Positions 57,205-64,000 of a DNA stretch of 64,000 nt are shown here, one piece after another. Both the position numbers and the translations under genes were made by a program. Numbering within the stretch: the stretch's first letter is position 1; the number at the start of each line of letters is the position of its first letter. The DNA lies in NCBI RefSeq assembly GCF_000488215.1, contig NZ_KI530723.1:222308-286307 (forward strand). Direction: 5' to 3'. Under the pieces are notes generated by a model that was not told the origin of the DNA, did no database searches, and saw only the letters and a list, made by a program, of their open reading frames with translations. The stretch comes from Acinetobacter nectaris CIP 110549. Its GTDB lineage: Bacteria > Pseudomonadota > Gammaproteobacteria > Pseudomonadales > Moraxellaceae.

Positions 57205-57238
57205 TATAAGCTTTATAAAACTACATCTCCAGTATGTG

Positions 57239-57820
57239 TCAAAACGGTAGATCATCATCTAAGTCATTTGGTGCAGGCGATGCAGGTTGCTGAGGCTTTT
57301 GCATTCCATTCCCTTGACCACCACCATTTTGTCCAGCAAAACCATTAGAGTTATAGCCTGTATTTTGTGGAGCAGCACCTTGGTTTCCATAACCACCACT
57401 ATTTTGTTGCTGTGGCTGTTGGTTAAAACGCGGCTGTCCATATCCACCTTGGTCACCACCAAAGTTCTGAGCCTGATCACCCATTTGGCGAGAATCTAAC
57501 ATTTGCATTTGATCACCACGGATTTCCGTCGTGTAACGCTCTTGACCATTTTGGTCAGTCCACTGACGTGTACGCAAAGAGCCTTCAATGTATACTTTTG
57601 AACCCTTACGCAAATATTGCTGTGCAATTTCACCAAGACGGTTATTTAAAACAATACGGTGCCATTCTGTATTTTCTTTTCTTTCACCTGTATTTTTATC
57701 TACCCAGTTTTCACTTGTTGCAATAGAGAACTGAGTAATAGACCCACCATTTGGGAAACTTTTTGTTTCAGGATCACGCCCCAATGTACCGACAAGAATA
57801 ACTTTATTTACACCACGCAT
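57239..57820 (-). CDS. ssb: Single-stranded DNA-binding protein SSB
   Basis: This 193-residue protein has an N-terminal OB-fold (about 1-110, [20 protein letters not shown]), a flexible Gln/Gly/Asn-rich linker (about 115-180) and the acidic tip DDDLPF, which binds partner proteins. It protects single-stranded DNA during replication and repair. It lies about 50 bases after the MFS gene, possibly co-transcribed. Confidence 0.97.
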   Translation of the reverse strand: MRGVNKVILVGTLGRDPETKSFPNGGSITQFSIATSENWVDKNTGERKENTEWHRIVLNNRLGEIAQQYLRKGSKVYIEGSLRTRQWTDQNGQERYTTEIRGDQMQMLDSRQMGDQAQNFGGDQGGYGQPRFNQQPQQQNSGGYGNQGAAPQNTGYNSNGFAGQNGGGQGNGMQKPQQPASPAPNDLDDDLPF

Positions 57821-57869
57821 TTCTACTGCTTCCTATATCTTTCTAAGGTTCACTTTATAAGAATTATAC

Positions 57870-59252
57870 CTAAATAACTAGCTCTTTCCCAAACAACTGC
57901 GTTAAACGCTGTCGCCCATCTTCATCAATAACCTTCTTATCTAGCTTCACATAAGCAACTTTTTGCTCAGACATGATTACAACTTCTTCAACACCTTTTA
58001 TTTCTAACAACTCTGTTGTTAAACCCTGTGTTGTCTGTTCCGCACTATCTTCTTCAGGTAACCGTATAATCAAAGATGATAAATAACGAGGTTGTTTTAA
58101 ACCAAAGCCAATAATACACCAAAGTATAGCTATGGCTGTTAAGATTGCCCAACCTGTCGATGTACTATGTAATGTTAATAACTGCCCACCAAGTGTACCT
58201 CCCACAAAAGCACCTAAAAACTGCGCACTTGCATTCACACCCATAGCTGTTGCTTTTGACTGAATTGGAGCAGATTTAGACAACCATGAAGGAAGCAATG
58301 CCTCCATGACATTGAATGCAACAAAGAACAGCCCTAAACCAAGCAGTAAAAGATATTTTGATGTTGCTCCAAAGGTTAAAACAACCAACCCTAAAATAAC
58401 ACCAACAATCGCTGTAAGAAAAATTCCACGCATTTTGCGATATTTTTCTGCCAAGATAATACTTGGGAATGAGAAGATGATACCAAGGAGCAATAATGGC
58501 AGATACACCAAGCCATGTTTTGCTAAAGGAATACCTGCATACTGAATAAGCTGTGAAGGCACATAAATAAACATTGCTGTGAGCAACAGATGTAACGAGA
58601 AAATGGATACATGCAATCGATTTAAATCTGGCATTTGCAGTACTTGTTTAAGCTGATGCAAATAACCCTGCTGAAAATTACGGTGATGACGTGTTGTTTT
58701 TGGAACCAAAAGTAACGTAAAGATTGCCAAGACACCCATAATTGCAGTTACCCAGAATAACCCTGAAATACCCACAAGACCTGTCAACCAAGGACCTATA
58801 CTAAATGCAACAACAAAAGAAAGCCCAATACTCATACCCATCGCAGCCATGGCTTTAGTACGATGCTCTTCACGAGTTACATCTGCAAGCAGTGCCATAA
58901 CAACAGCCGATACTGCACCACCTCCAGCAATGGCACGACCAATAATCACACCATAAATTGTATGTGACATTGCAGCAACAGCACCACCAATTGCAAAAAG
59001 TAATAAGCCTAAAACGACTAAAGGTTTACGGCTAAAACGGTCTGCCCATAAGCTAAATGGAATTTGTAAAATAGATTGAGATAAACCATATACCCCCACT
59101 GCTAAACCAATGAGCGCTGGCGTCGCGTATTCATACGATTGTCCCTCCACAGCAAATACAGGAATAATCATAAACAACCCGAGCATACGAAGTGCAAAAA
59201 TACTACTTAAAGCAAAGGTTGAACGGCGTTCTAAAGCATTCATCATATTCAT
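57870..59252 (-). CDS. MFS transporter with C-terminal YAM-like domain (YajR-like)
   Basis: This 460-residue transporter has twelve helices in about 1-390. Motif A variant LWADRFSRKPLV is in the TM2-TM3 loop. The last 65 residues (about 395-460, TELLEIKGVEEVVIMSEQ) form a small ferredoxin-like domain as in YajR. The substrate is unknown. It is followed by ssb. The arrangement uvrA-MFS-ssb occurs in relatives, and here other genes intervene. Confidence 0.88.
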   Translation of the reverse strand: MNMMNALERRSTFALSSIFALRMLGLFMIIPVFAVEGQSYEYATPALIGLAVGVYGLSQSILQIPFSLWADRFSRKPLVVLGLLLFAIGGAVAAMSHTIYGVIIGRAIAGGGAVSAVVMALLADVTREEHRTKAMAAMGMSIGLSFVVAFSIGPWLTGLVGISGLFWVTAIMGVLAIFTLLLVPKTTRHHRNFQQGYLHQLKQVLQMPDLNRLHVSIFSLHLLLTAMFIYVPSQLIQYAGIPLAKHGLVYLPLLLLGIIFSFPSIILAEKYRKMRGIFLTAIVGVILGLVVLTFGATSKYLLLLGLGLFFVAFNVMEALLPSWLSKSAPIQSKATAMGVNASAQFLGAFVGGTLGGQLLTLHSTSTGWAILTAIAILWCIIGFGLKQPRYLSSLIIRLPEEDSAEQTTQGLTTELLEIKGVEEVVIMSEQKVAYVKLDKKVIDEDGRQRLTQLFGKELVI

Positions 59253-59403
59253 TCTATCAGTGGGTTATGTCTTTCAGAGGCATTATAAGATGGCACATTG
59301 GCTGTCTATATATTTAAAAAAGAGGAAAACATCTACGTTTTCCCCTATATTCTATACAATTTCCTGAAAATTGACTTAATCTAATTTCTAATTGTGTTAA
59401 TAA

Positions 59404-60468
59404 CTATTTTGAATGTTGTCGGCTATAGCGACGAGAAGCAATGACTGACCAAATAATAAAAGCAATACCAATGAGTCCTGTTGCGACCTCAGGAACATGC
59501 ATGCCCGCACCTGTCATAAACATAATGACTGCCAATGCACCAATGGCATAATGGGCACCATGCTCTAAATAAATATATGACTCAAGGGTCCCTTTATCTA
59601 CAAAATAAATGGTAAGTGCACGTACAAACATCGCCCCAATGGCAAGACCTAGCATAATAATGACCACGTCTGTAGTAATTGCGAATGCCCCAATCACACC
59701 ATCAAAACTAAATGAGGCATCTAGAACTTCTAAATATAAAAATCCACCAATCCCTGCTTTTACAAGACCTGAGCCCGCTTTACTCTCAGTTGCTTCAGAT
59801 GCATCAATTTCAGGCTCTCCACCAAGCAAATGACCAAGTAGTTGTACACCAACATAAACCACGATACCCCAAATGCCAGACATAACAACAGCAAGTCGAA
59901 TATCATCTGCAACATAATGAGACATAATTAAAAGCGAAATAAGCGTTATAAATACAGACATTGCAGGCACACCTGCTAAATGTGTAAGCTTTTGCTCTAA
60001 CCATTGAAACCAATGGGTCTCTTTTCCCTCATCAAAGAAAAAGTTTAAAAACACCAAAAGTAAAAATGCGCCCCCAAAAGCTGAAATCTCAGGATGATGT
60101 GCCATTAACCGTGCTGAATATTCAGTAGGATTATTCAAAGCCAATTGAGTCACATCATACATACTCATATCTGCAGTGACAGCAACGATCACGATCGGGA
60201 AAACCAAGCGCATACCAAATACGGCAACGATCATCCCAACAGTTAAAAAAAGCATCTTCCAAAAATGATTCCAAGTCCGCAAGATTGATGCATTCACCAC
60301 GGCATTATCAAATGAAAGAGAAACCTCCATCACTGCAAGCACTGCTGTAATCATGACCGCATTGAGCATGGCTTCTATTCCTGCATTTGGGCCATGAGAA
60401 TATCCCCAATATGCGGCAACAACTAAGCATACGAATGTAAAAAAAATAGAAACCCGAAAATGCTTCAT
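59404..60468 (-). CDS. DUF475/TerC-like membrane protein, copy B
   Basis: This 354-residue protein is a paralogue of the gene at 55798-56862. It has the same length and motifs (SLSFDNAVVNAS, DASFSFDGVIGAF, YIYLEHGAHYAIGALA), and the aligned helices keep the acidic residues. It has no riboswitch: only about 100 bases separate it from the divergent tenA. The ATG is preceded by AGGTCAGTTC. The two copies probably differ in regulation. Confidence 0.88.
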   Translation of the reverse strand: MKHFRVSIFFTFVCLVVAAYWGYSHGPNAGIEAMLNAVMITAVLAVMEVSLSFDNAVVNASILRTWNHFWKMLFLTVGMIVAVFGMRLVFPIVIVAVTADMSMYDVTQLALNNPTEYSARLMAHHPEISAFGGAFLLLVFLNFFFDEGKETHWFQWLEQKLTHLAGVPAMSVFITLISLLIMSHYVADDIRLAVVMSGIWGIVVYVGVQLLGHLLGGEPEIDASEATESKAGSGLVKAGIGGFLYLEVLDASFSFDGVIGAFAITTDVVIIMLGLAIGAMFVRALTIYFVDKGTLESYIYLEHGAHYAIGALAVIMFMTGAGMHVPEVATGLIGIAFIIWSVIASRRYSRQHSK

Positions 60469-60626
60469 GAACTGACCTATACATATTAGAAGCCACTCGC
60501 TTCCAACATAAAATGAACTGTAATATAGTGAAATAATAATTTAATTATTATACCTTTTTTTAATTTGTCTCGCATAAGATGACTTTGCAAGAATATACAC
60601 TACACCATAATTTTTTGGATTCACCA

Positions 60627-61295
60627 ATGACATTTACACATCAGTTGTGGCAAAAAAATCTTGAATTATATGGGAAAATTCAAAACCACCCTTTTAATCA
60701 AGAACTTGCATCGGGCACATTAAAACCCGAAATTTTTCAGCATTATATTATTCAAGACTCACACTATCTTCTAGCATATGGAAGAGCTCTTGCTGTCGCT
60801 GCGGCAAAAGCATTTGAAGCAGATGATGTAATTCAATTTTCAGAAGGTGCAAAAGTTGCAATTATTGTTGAGCGTAGCTTACATAGCGACTTTATGACTC
60901 AATTTGGTATTACTAAAGAACAGTTTGAGCAAACACCGCTTACTCTGGCTTGCCATCACTATACATCTTTCCTCACAGCAACAGCATGGTCTGAAAGTTA
61001 CCCTGTAGTGCTTGCCTCTCTGCTGCCTTGTTTTTGGATTTATGCCGAAATTGGGAAAGAAATTGTGCAGCATAGCCAAGAAAATAATCCGTACCAAGCA
61101 TGGATTGATACCTATGCAGGGGAAGAATTTAATACGGCTGTGAACAATATTATTGCCACAGTTAACGATGTTGCTGCTCAAGCAGATGAACGAACACTCG
61201 AAAAAATGCATCAAGCATATCGTCGTGGTGCTGAATTAGAATGGTTATTCTGGGACAGTGCTTACCATCAACGCCAATGGCTCGGTTTAGATTAA
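60627..61295 (+). CDS. tenA: Thiaminase II / aminopyrimidine aminohydrolase TenA
   Basis: This 222-residue enzyme hydrolyses aminomethyl-pyrimidine for thiamine salvage. With ATG 60627 the Bacillus subtilis TenA active-site numbering is reproduced exactly: D44, Y47, Y112, C135, Y139, Y163 and E205. This favours this start over the longer frame from 60579. It is divergent from DUF475 copy B, and a terminator follows. Confidence 0.95.
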   Translation: MTFTHQLWQKNLELYGKIQNHPFNQELASGTLKPEIFQHYIIQDSHYLLAYGRALAVAAAKAFEADDVIQFSEGAKVAIIVERSLHSDFMTQFGITKEQFEQTPLTLACHHYTSFLTATAWSESYPVVLASLLPCFWIYAEIGKEIVQHSQENNPYQAWIDTYAGEEFNTAVNNIIATVNDVAAQADERTLEKMHQAYRRGAELEWLFWDSAYHQRQWLGLD

Positions 61296-61298
61296 AAG

Positions 61299-61332
61299 CG
61301 AGAAAGCCATTTTTATAAAATGGCTTTCTCTC
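61299..61332. terminator. Bidirectional terminator tenA/yciI
   Basis: GAGAAAGCCATTTT/AAAATGGCTTTCTC forms a long hairpin between convergent genes. Confidence 0.85.
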
Positions 61333-61338
61333 AAGTTT

Positions 61339-61623
61339 CTACGCAGAAATGAGGTTGTCAAACCCACCTAATGCACGTGAAAACTCAACTTCAATCAGCT
61401 CATAATCTGCAATGGCTTGAAAAGGGTCTTGTTTCAATATATCTTCAATTTGTTCTTTTGCCATCGACTTTACAAGAATAACTCCACCTGTTCTCGGTAC
61501 TTTTCTACCTGCGGCAATAAAGTCTTCTTGTTCAAAATGTTGTAATAACCACGCAATATGACCTTCTAAATAATTATCCACTTCATCTAAAGGTTTTGTA
61601 TATTTTAAATTGACAATAAACAC
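61339..61623 (-). CDS. yciI: YciI family protein
   Basis: This 94-residue ferredoxin-like protein has an N-terminal FIVNLKYTKPLDEVD and His at about 22 (LEGHIAWL). The patterns FIAAGRKVPRTGG and ILKQDPFQ...DYELIEVEF are typical of YciI. The conserved His/Asp pair may be catalytic, but the reaction is unknown. It is monocistronic. Confidence 0.88.
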   Translation of the reverse strand: MFIVNLKYTKPLDEVDNYLEGHIAWLLQHFEQEDFIAAGRKVPRTGGVILVKSMAKEQIEDILKQDPFQAIADYELIEVEFSRALGGFDNLISA

Positions 61624-61803
61624 CGTATATATCCATTTTTATTTTAGCTACTTTTCAGATACTAACATGATTTACTCAGTAGTTATTAAAAAAACCGACA
61701 AAGCATTAATTAAATTAAAATATAAACCTAAGTTAATGTTAATTAAATATAAAATTATTAAAAGCTGGATAAATAATTTCAGCTAGACCTTTAAAATAAA
61801 ATA

Positions 61804-61822
61804 TGTAATGATAATCATTATT
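61804..61822 (+). promoter_or_regulatory. Strong Fur box before an orphan gene
   Basis: TGTAATGATAATCATTATT matches the Fur consensus at 16 of 19 positions, including the complete core TAATGATAATCATTAT. It lies 25 bases before the start at 61848. Confidence 0.85.
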
Positions 61823-61847
61823 AAATAAGTAGCAGACTATAAATCCT

Positions 61848-62225
61848 ATGAAACAACAACATTCTCAAGGTAGTGAAGCTCTCAGAGCAATGGTAACTTT
61901 ACGCCAATGCTGGTTAGAAAATGAAGAAATTTATATCAATAAGGGCTGTCTACATTGCGGCTCAGCAGCCACCTATCTCATTTACTTTACCAATAAAAAT
62001 ATCCAAAACATGATGCTCGATTTTATATCGCGCTATAACTGCAATCATTCTAGTCGCTTCGACTTACTTGACATCGTACATTTTGAAAAAAAGTATGAGC
62101 AATTTTTATCCTCTCTCGAACAAGAGATTATTCACTATGCTTTTAAAGAACAAAAAAATCCTCGTAAACATATATTTGAAAATATCGAATCTATCTTTGA
62201 AAGAGAATTAAATATCGCCTGCTAA
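61848..62225 (+). CDS. Fur-box-preceded protein of unknown function
   Basis: This 125-residue protein has no signal peptide or membrane helix. A C-L-H-C pair at residues 34-37 and C-N-H near residue 65, plus another Cys near 20 and at the C-terminus, could bind iron, zinc or an Fe-S cluster. No family was recognised. A near-perfect Fur box predicts induction by iron starvation. No convincing Shine-Dalgarno sequence is visible before the ATG. It stands alone before uvrA. Confidence 0.65.
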   Translation: MKQQHSQGSEALRAMVTLRQCWLENEEIYINKGCLHCGSAATYLIYFTNKNIQNMMLDFISRYNCNHSSRFDLLDIVHFEKKYEQFLSSLEQEIIHYAFKEQKNPRKHIFENIESIFERELNIAC

Positions 62226-62381
62226 AGTAATTGATTTATATCAAGGAGAATCATTCATTTTTTGAATTCATAGTATGATAATAATTAACAATTCATCACG
62301 TAGTGATAAGCCCAAATTTCAGGCATATTGATATACACTACTTAAAGCTATTATTTATCAAAATTTAGGATTCTCCTGTTT

Positions 62382-64000
62382 ATGAGCCAAAGTCATATCC
62401 GTATCCGAGGTGCACGCACACATAACTTAAAAAATGTGTCACTCGATATTCCACGCGATAAATTTGTGGTCATTACGGGGTTATCAGGCTCAGGAAAATC
62501 TTCCTTAGCATTTGATACTCTGTATGCCGAAGGGCAACGTCGCTATGTAGAATCCCTTTCTGCCTATGCTCGCCAGTTCCTATCACAAATGGAAAAACCT
62601 GAAGTCGATTCGATTGAAGGACTGAGCCCTGCAATTGCGATTGAACAAAAATCGACAAGCCACAATCCACGCTCTACAGTCGGTACAATTACTGAAATCT
62701 ACGACTATTTGCGACTCCTTTATGCACGTGTCGGTACGCCATATTGCCCAGAGCATGACCTTCCTATGGTGGCACAGACCATCTCTGAAATGGTAGATGC
62801 TGTCAAAGTGCTTGAAGAAGGTACGGCGCTCATGTTACTTGCGCCTGTTGTTCGTGAACGCAAAGGTGAATACACCCAACTTTTTGAACAGCTACAAGGT
62901 CAAGGGTTTGTCCGTGCCCGTGTAGATGGTGAAATTATTGATATTGATACACCTCCTACACTCGATAAAAAGAAAAAACATACCATTGAGGTCGTGGTCG
63001 ATCGCTTTAAAGTCCGAGATGATTTAGGTAATCGTATTGCGGAGTCTTTTGAAACTGCACTACGTTTGGGAGGTGACATTGCCATACTTTCTTGGATGAA
63101 AGGCGAACAGCCCGATCGTGTATTTTCTGCAAAACACTCATGTCCTGAATGTGACCGTGCTGTTGGAGAGTTAGAGCCTCGCCTATTCTCATTTAACAAT
63201 CCATTTGGTGCTTGTCCTGTATGTGATGGTTTAGGAACACGCAGTCACTTTAGCCAAGAAAAACTTATTCCAAACCCTGAGCTTTCGATTAGCCAAGGAG
63301 CAATTCGTGGTTGGGATCGTCAAAAACCTTACTACTATGCCATGCTACAAAAAGTGGCTGCTCATTTTGAGTTTGATCTTGAACAGCCATGGCAGTTTCT
63401 AAGTAAAGAGGTACAGAAAAAGTTTCTTCAGGGCACAGGTCGTGAAAAAATTGACATGAGCTATACCGATGAACGTGGTCGTCACCACAACCGTGTTCAG
63501 GTCTTTGAAGGAATTCTGCCACATCTTGAACGCCGTTACCGTGAAACAGAAAGCAACTACGTACGCGATGACTTAGCTCAATACCTTTCAAATGCGGCCT
63601 GTGATGTATGTGATGGCTCTCGTCTAAATGAAATTGCACGTCATGTTCGTGTCAAAGATAAAACCATTGCCAACATTACACAAATGTCGATTGGCGATGC
63701 CGAAAACTACTATCAAGACTTGAACCTGATAGGTGCCAAAGGCGAAATTGCAGATAAGATTTTTAAAGAGATTCGTGAGCGCTTACACTTTCTTGTTAGT
63801 GTCGGACTCAACTATTTAAGCCTTTCACGCTCTGCAGAAACACTCTCTGGTGGCGAAGCACAACGTATTCGTCTTGCATCACAGATTGGCGCAGGCCTTA
63901 TGGGTGTGATGTATGTACTTGACGAACCTTCCATCGGTTTACACCAACGCGATAACGACCGCCTATTACAAACACTTATTCGCCTAAGAGATTTAGGAAA
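62382..64000 (+). CDS. uvrA: Excinuclease ABC subunit A (UvrA), 5' part
   Basis: The reading frame is open from ATG 62382 to the window end (539 codons plus two bases), so the 3' part is outside. It starts [19 protein letters not shown]. Walker A of the first ATPase is GLSGSGKSS (about 32-40). Zinc-binding Cys pairs are visible in CPECDR and ACPVCDGLG, and the signature of the first ABC domain is [19 protein letters not shown] near residues 485-505. UvrA recognises DNA damage with UvrB. AGGATTCTCC precedes the ATG. Confidence 0.97.
   Translation, partial: MSQSHIRIRGARTHNLKNVSLDIPRDKFVVITGLSGSGKSSLAFDTLYAEGQRRYVESLSAYARQFLSQMEKPEVDSIEGLSPAIAIEQKSTSHNPRSTVGTITEIYDYLRLLYARVGTPYCPEHDLPMVAQTISEMVDAVKVLEEGTALMLLAPVVRERKGEYTQLFEQLQGQGFVRARVDGEIIDIDTPPTLDKKKKHTIEVVVDRFKVRDDLGNRIAESFETALRLGGDIAILSWMKGEQPDRVFSAKHSCPECDRAVGELEPRLFSFNNPFGACPVCDGLGTRSHFSQEKLIPNPELSISQGAIRGWDRQKPYYYAMLQKVAAHFEFDLEQPWQFLSKEVQKKFLQGTGREKIDMSYTDERGRHHNRVQVFEGILPHLERRYRETESNYVRDDLAQYLSNAACDVCDGSRLNEIARHVRVKDKTIANITQMSIGDAENYYQDLNLIGAKGEIADKIFKEIRERLHFLVSVGLNYLSLSRSAETLSGGEAQRIRLASQIGAGLMGVMYVLDEPSIGLHQRDNDRLLQTLIRLRDLG

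Noticed and set aside
60579..60626. Earlier tenA start at 60579
   Set aside because: The catalytic residues fall on the Bacillus TenA numbering only with ATG 60627.

Overview
The window is AT-rich chromosomal DNA from a gammaproteobacterium, most probably an Acinetobacter. The main reasons are an Acr1-type fatty acyl-CoA reductase, very Acinetobacter-like OmpR/EnvZ, HisH/HisA/HisF and ThrB proteins, five TonB-dependent receptors in 64 kb, and no recognisable mobile elements. The species cannot be fixed from the sequence alone.

Layout. 0-10 kb: tRNA-Glu, a FecA-like ferric citrate receptor, a CDF metal exporter whose His-rich tail is cut off by an in-frame stop, a Fur-boxed DUF4198 protein, ettA, acr1 and tex. 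10-17 kb: ompR-envZ, a succinate/acetate CoA-transferase, a YpeA-like acetyltransferase, Fur-boxed mntH and two identical tRNA-Phe genes. 17-23 kb: hisB-hisH, hisA and hisF interleaved with small membrane proteins and thrB. 22.8-34 kb: a minus-strand operon exbD-tonB-receptor-exbB-phospholipase D-CDP-diacylglycerol pyrophosphatase, a tRNA-Thr, then a second receptor followed by a large beta-propeller phytase. 34-45 kb: a degenerate GGDEF protein overlapping an AraC regulator, an EamA transporter, a flavoprotein/methyltransferase pair, an OprC-like copper receptor with a DUF2946 protein, and a siderophore receptor. 45-49 kb: pstSCAB. 50-57 kb: a QseBC/PmrAB-like two-component system, a Sel1-repeat protein, a family 4 polysaccharide lyase, and a DUF475/TerC-like membrane protein behind a manganese (yybP-ykoY) riboswitch. 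57-64 kb: ssb, a YajR-like MFS transporter, a second DUF475 paralogue, tenA, a YciI protein, a Fur-boxed orphan gene and the 5' part of uvrA.

How the parts work together. Three promoters (pstS, the phytase-linked receptor, exbD) carry PhoB-like CTGTCAT elements 10 bases upstream of a plausible -10. This suggests a phosphate-starvation programme: high-affinity phosphate import (Pst), phytate degradation (receptor plus phytase), and a phospholipid-directed operon with its own TonB-ExbB-ExbD energiser, a secreted phospholipase D and a CDP-diacylglycerol pyrophosphatase. That six-gene operon is the best candidate here for an undescribed system. A second theme is metal homeostasis: Fur boxes before mntH, the DUF4198 gene and an unknown 125-residue protein, a Mn2+ riboswitch before one of two DUF475 paralogues, and a copper receptor module.
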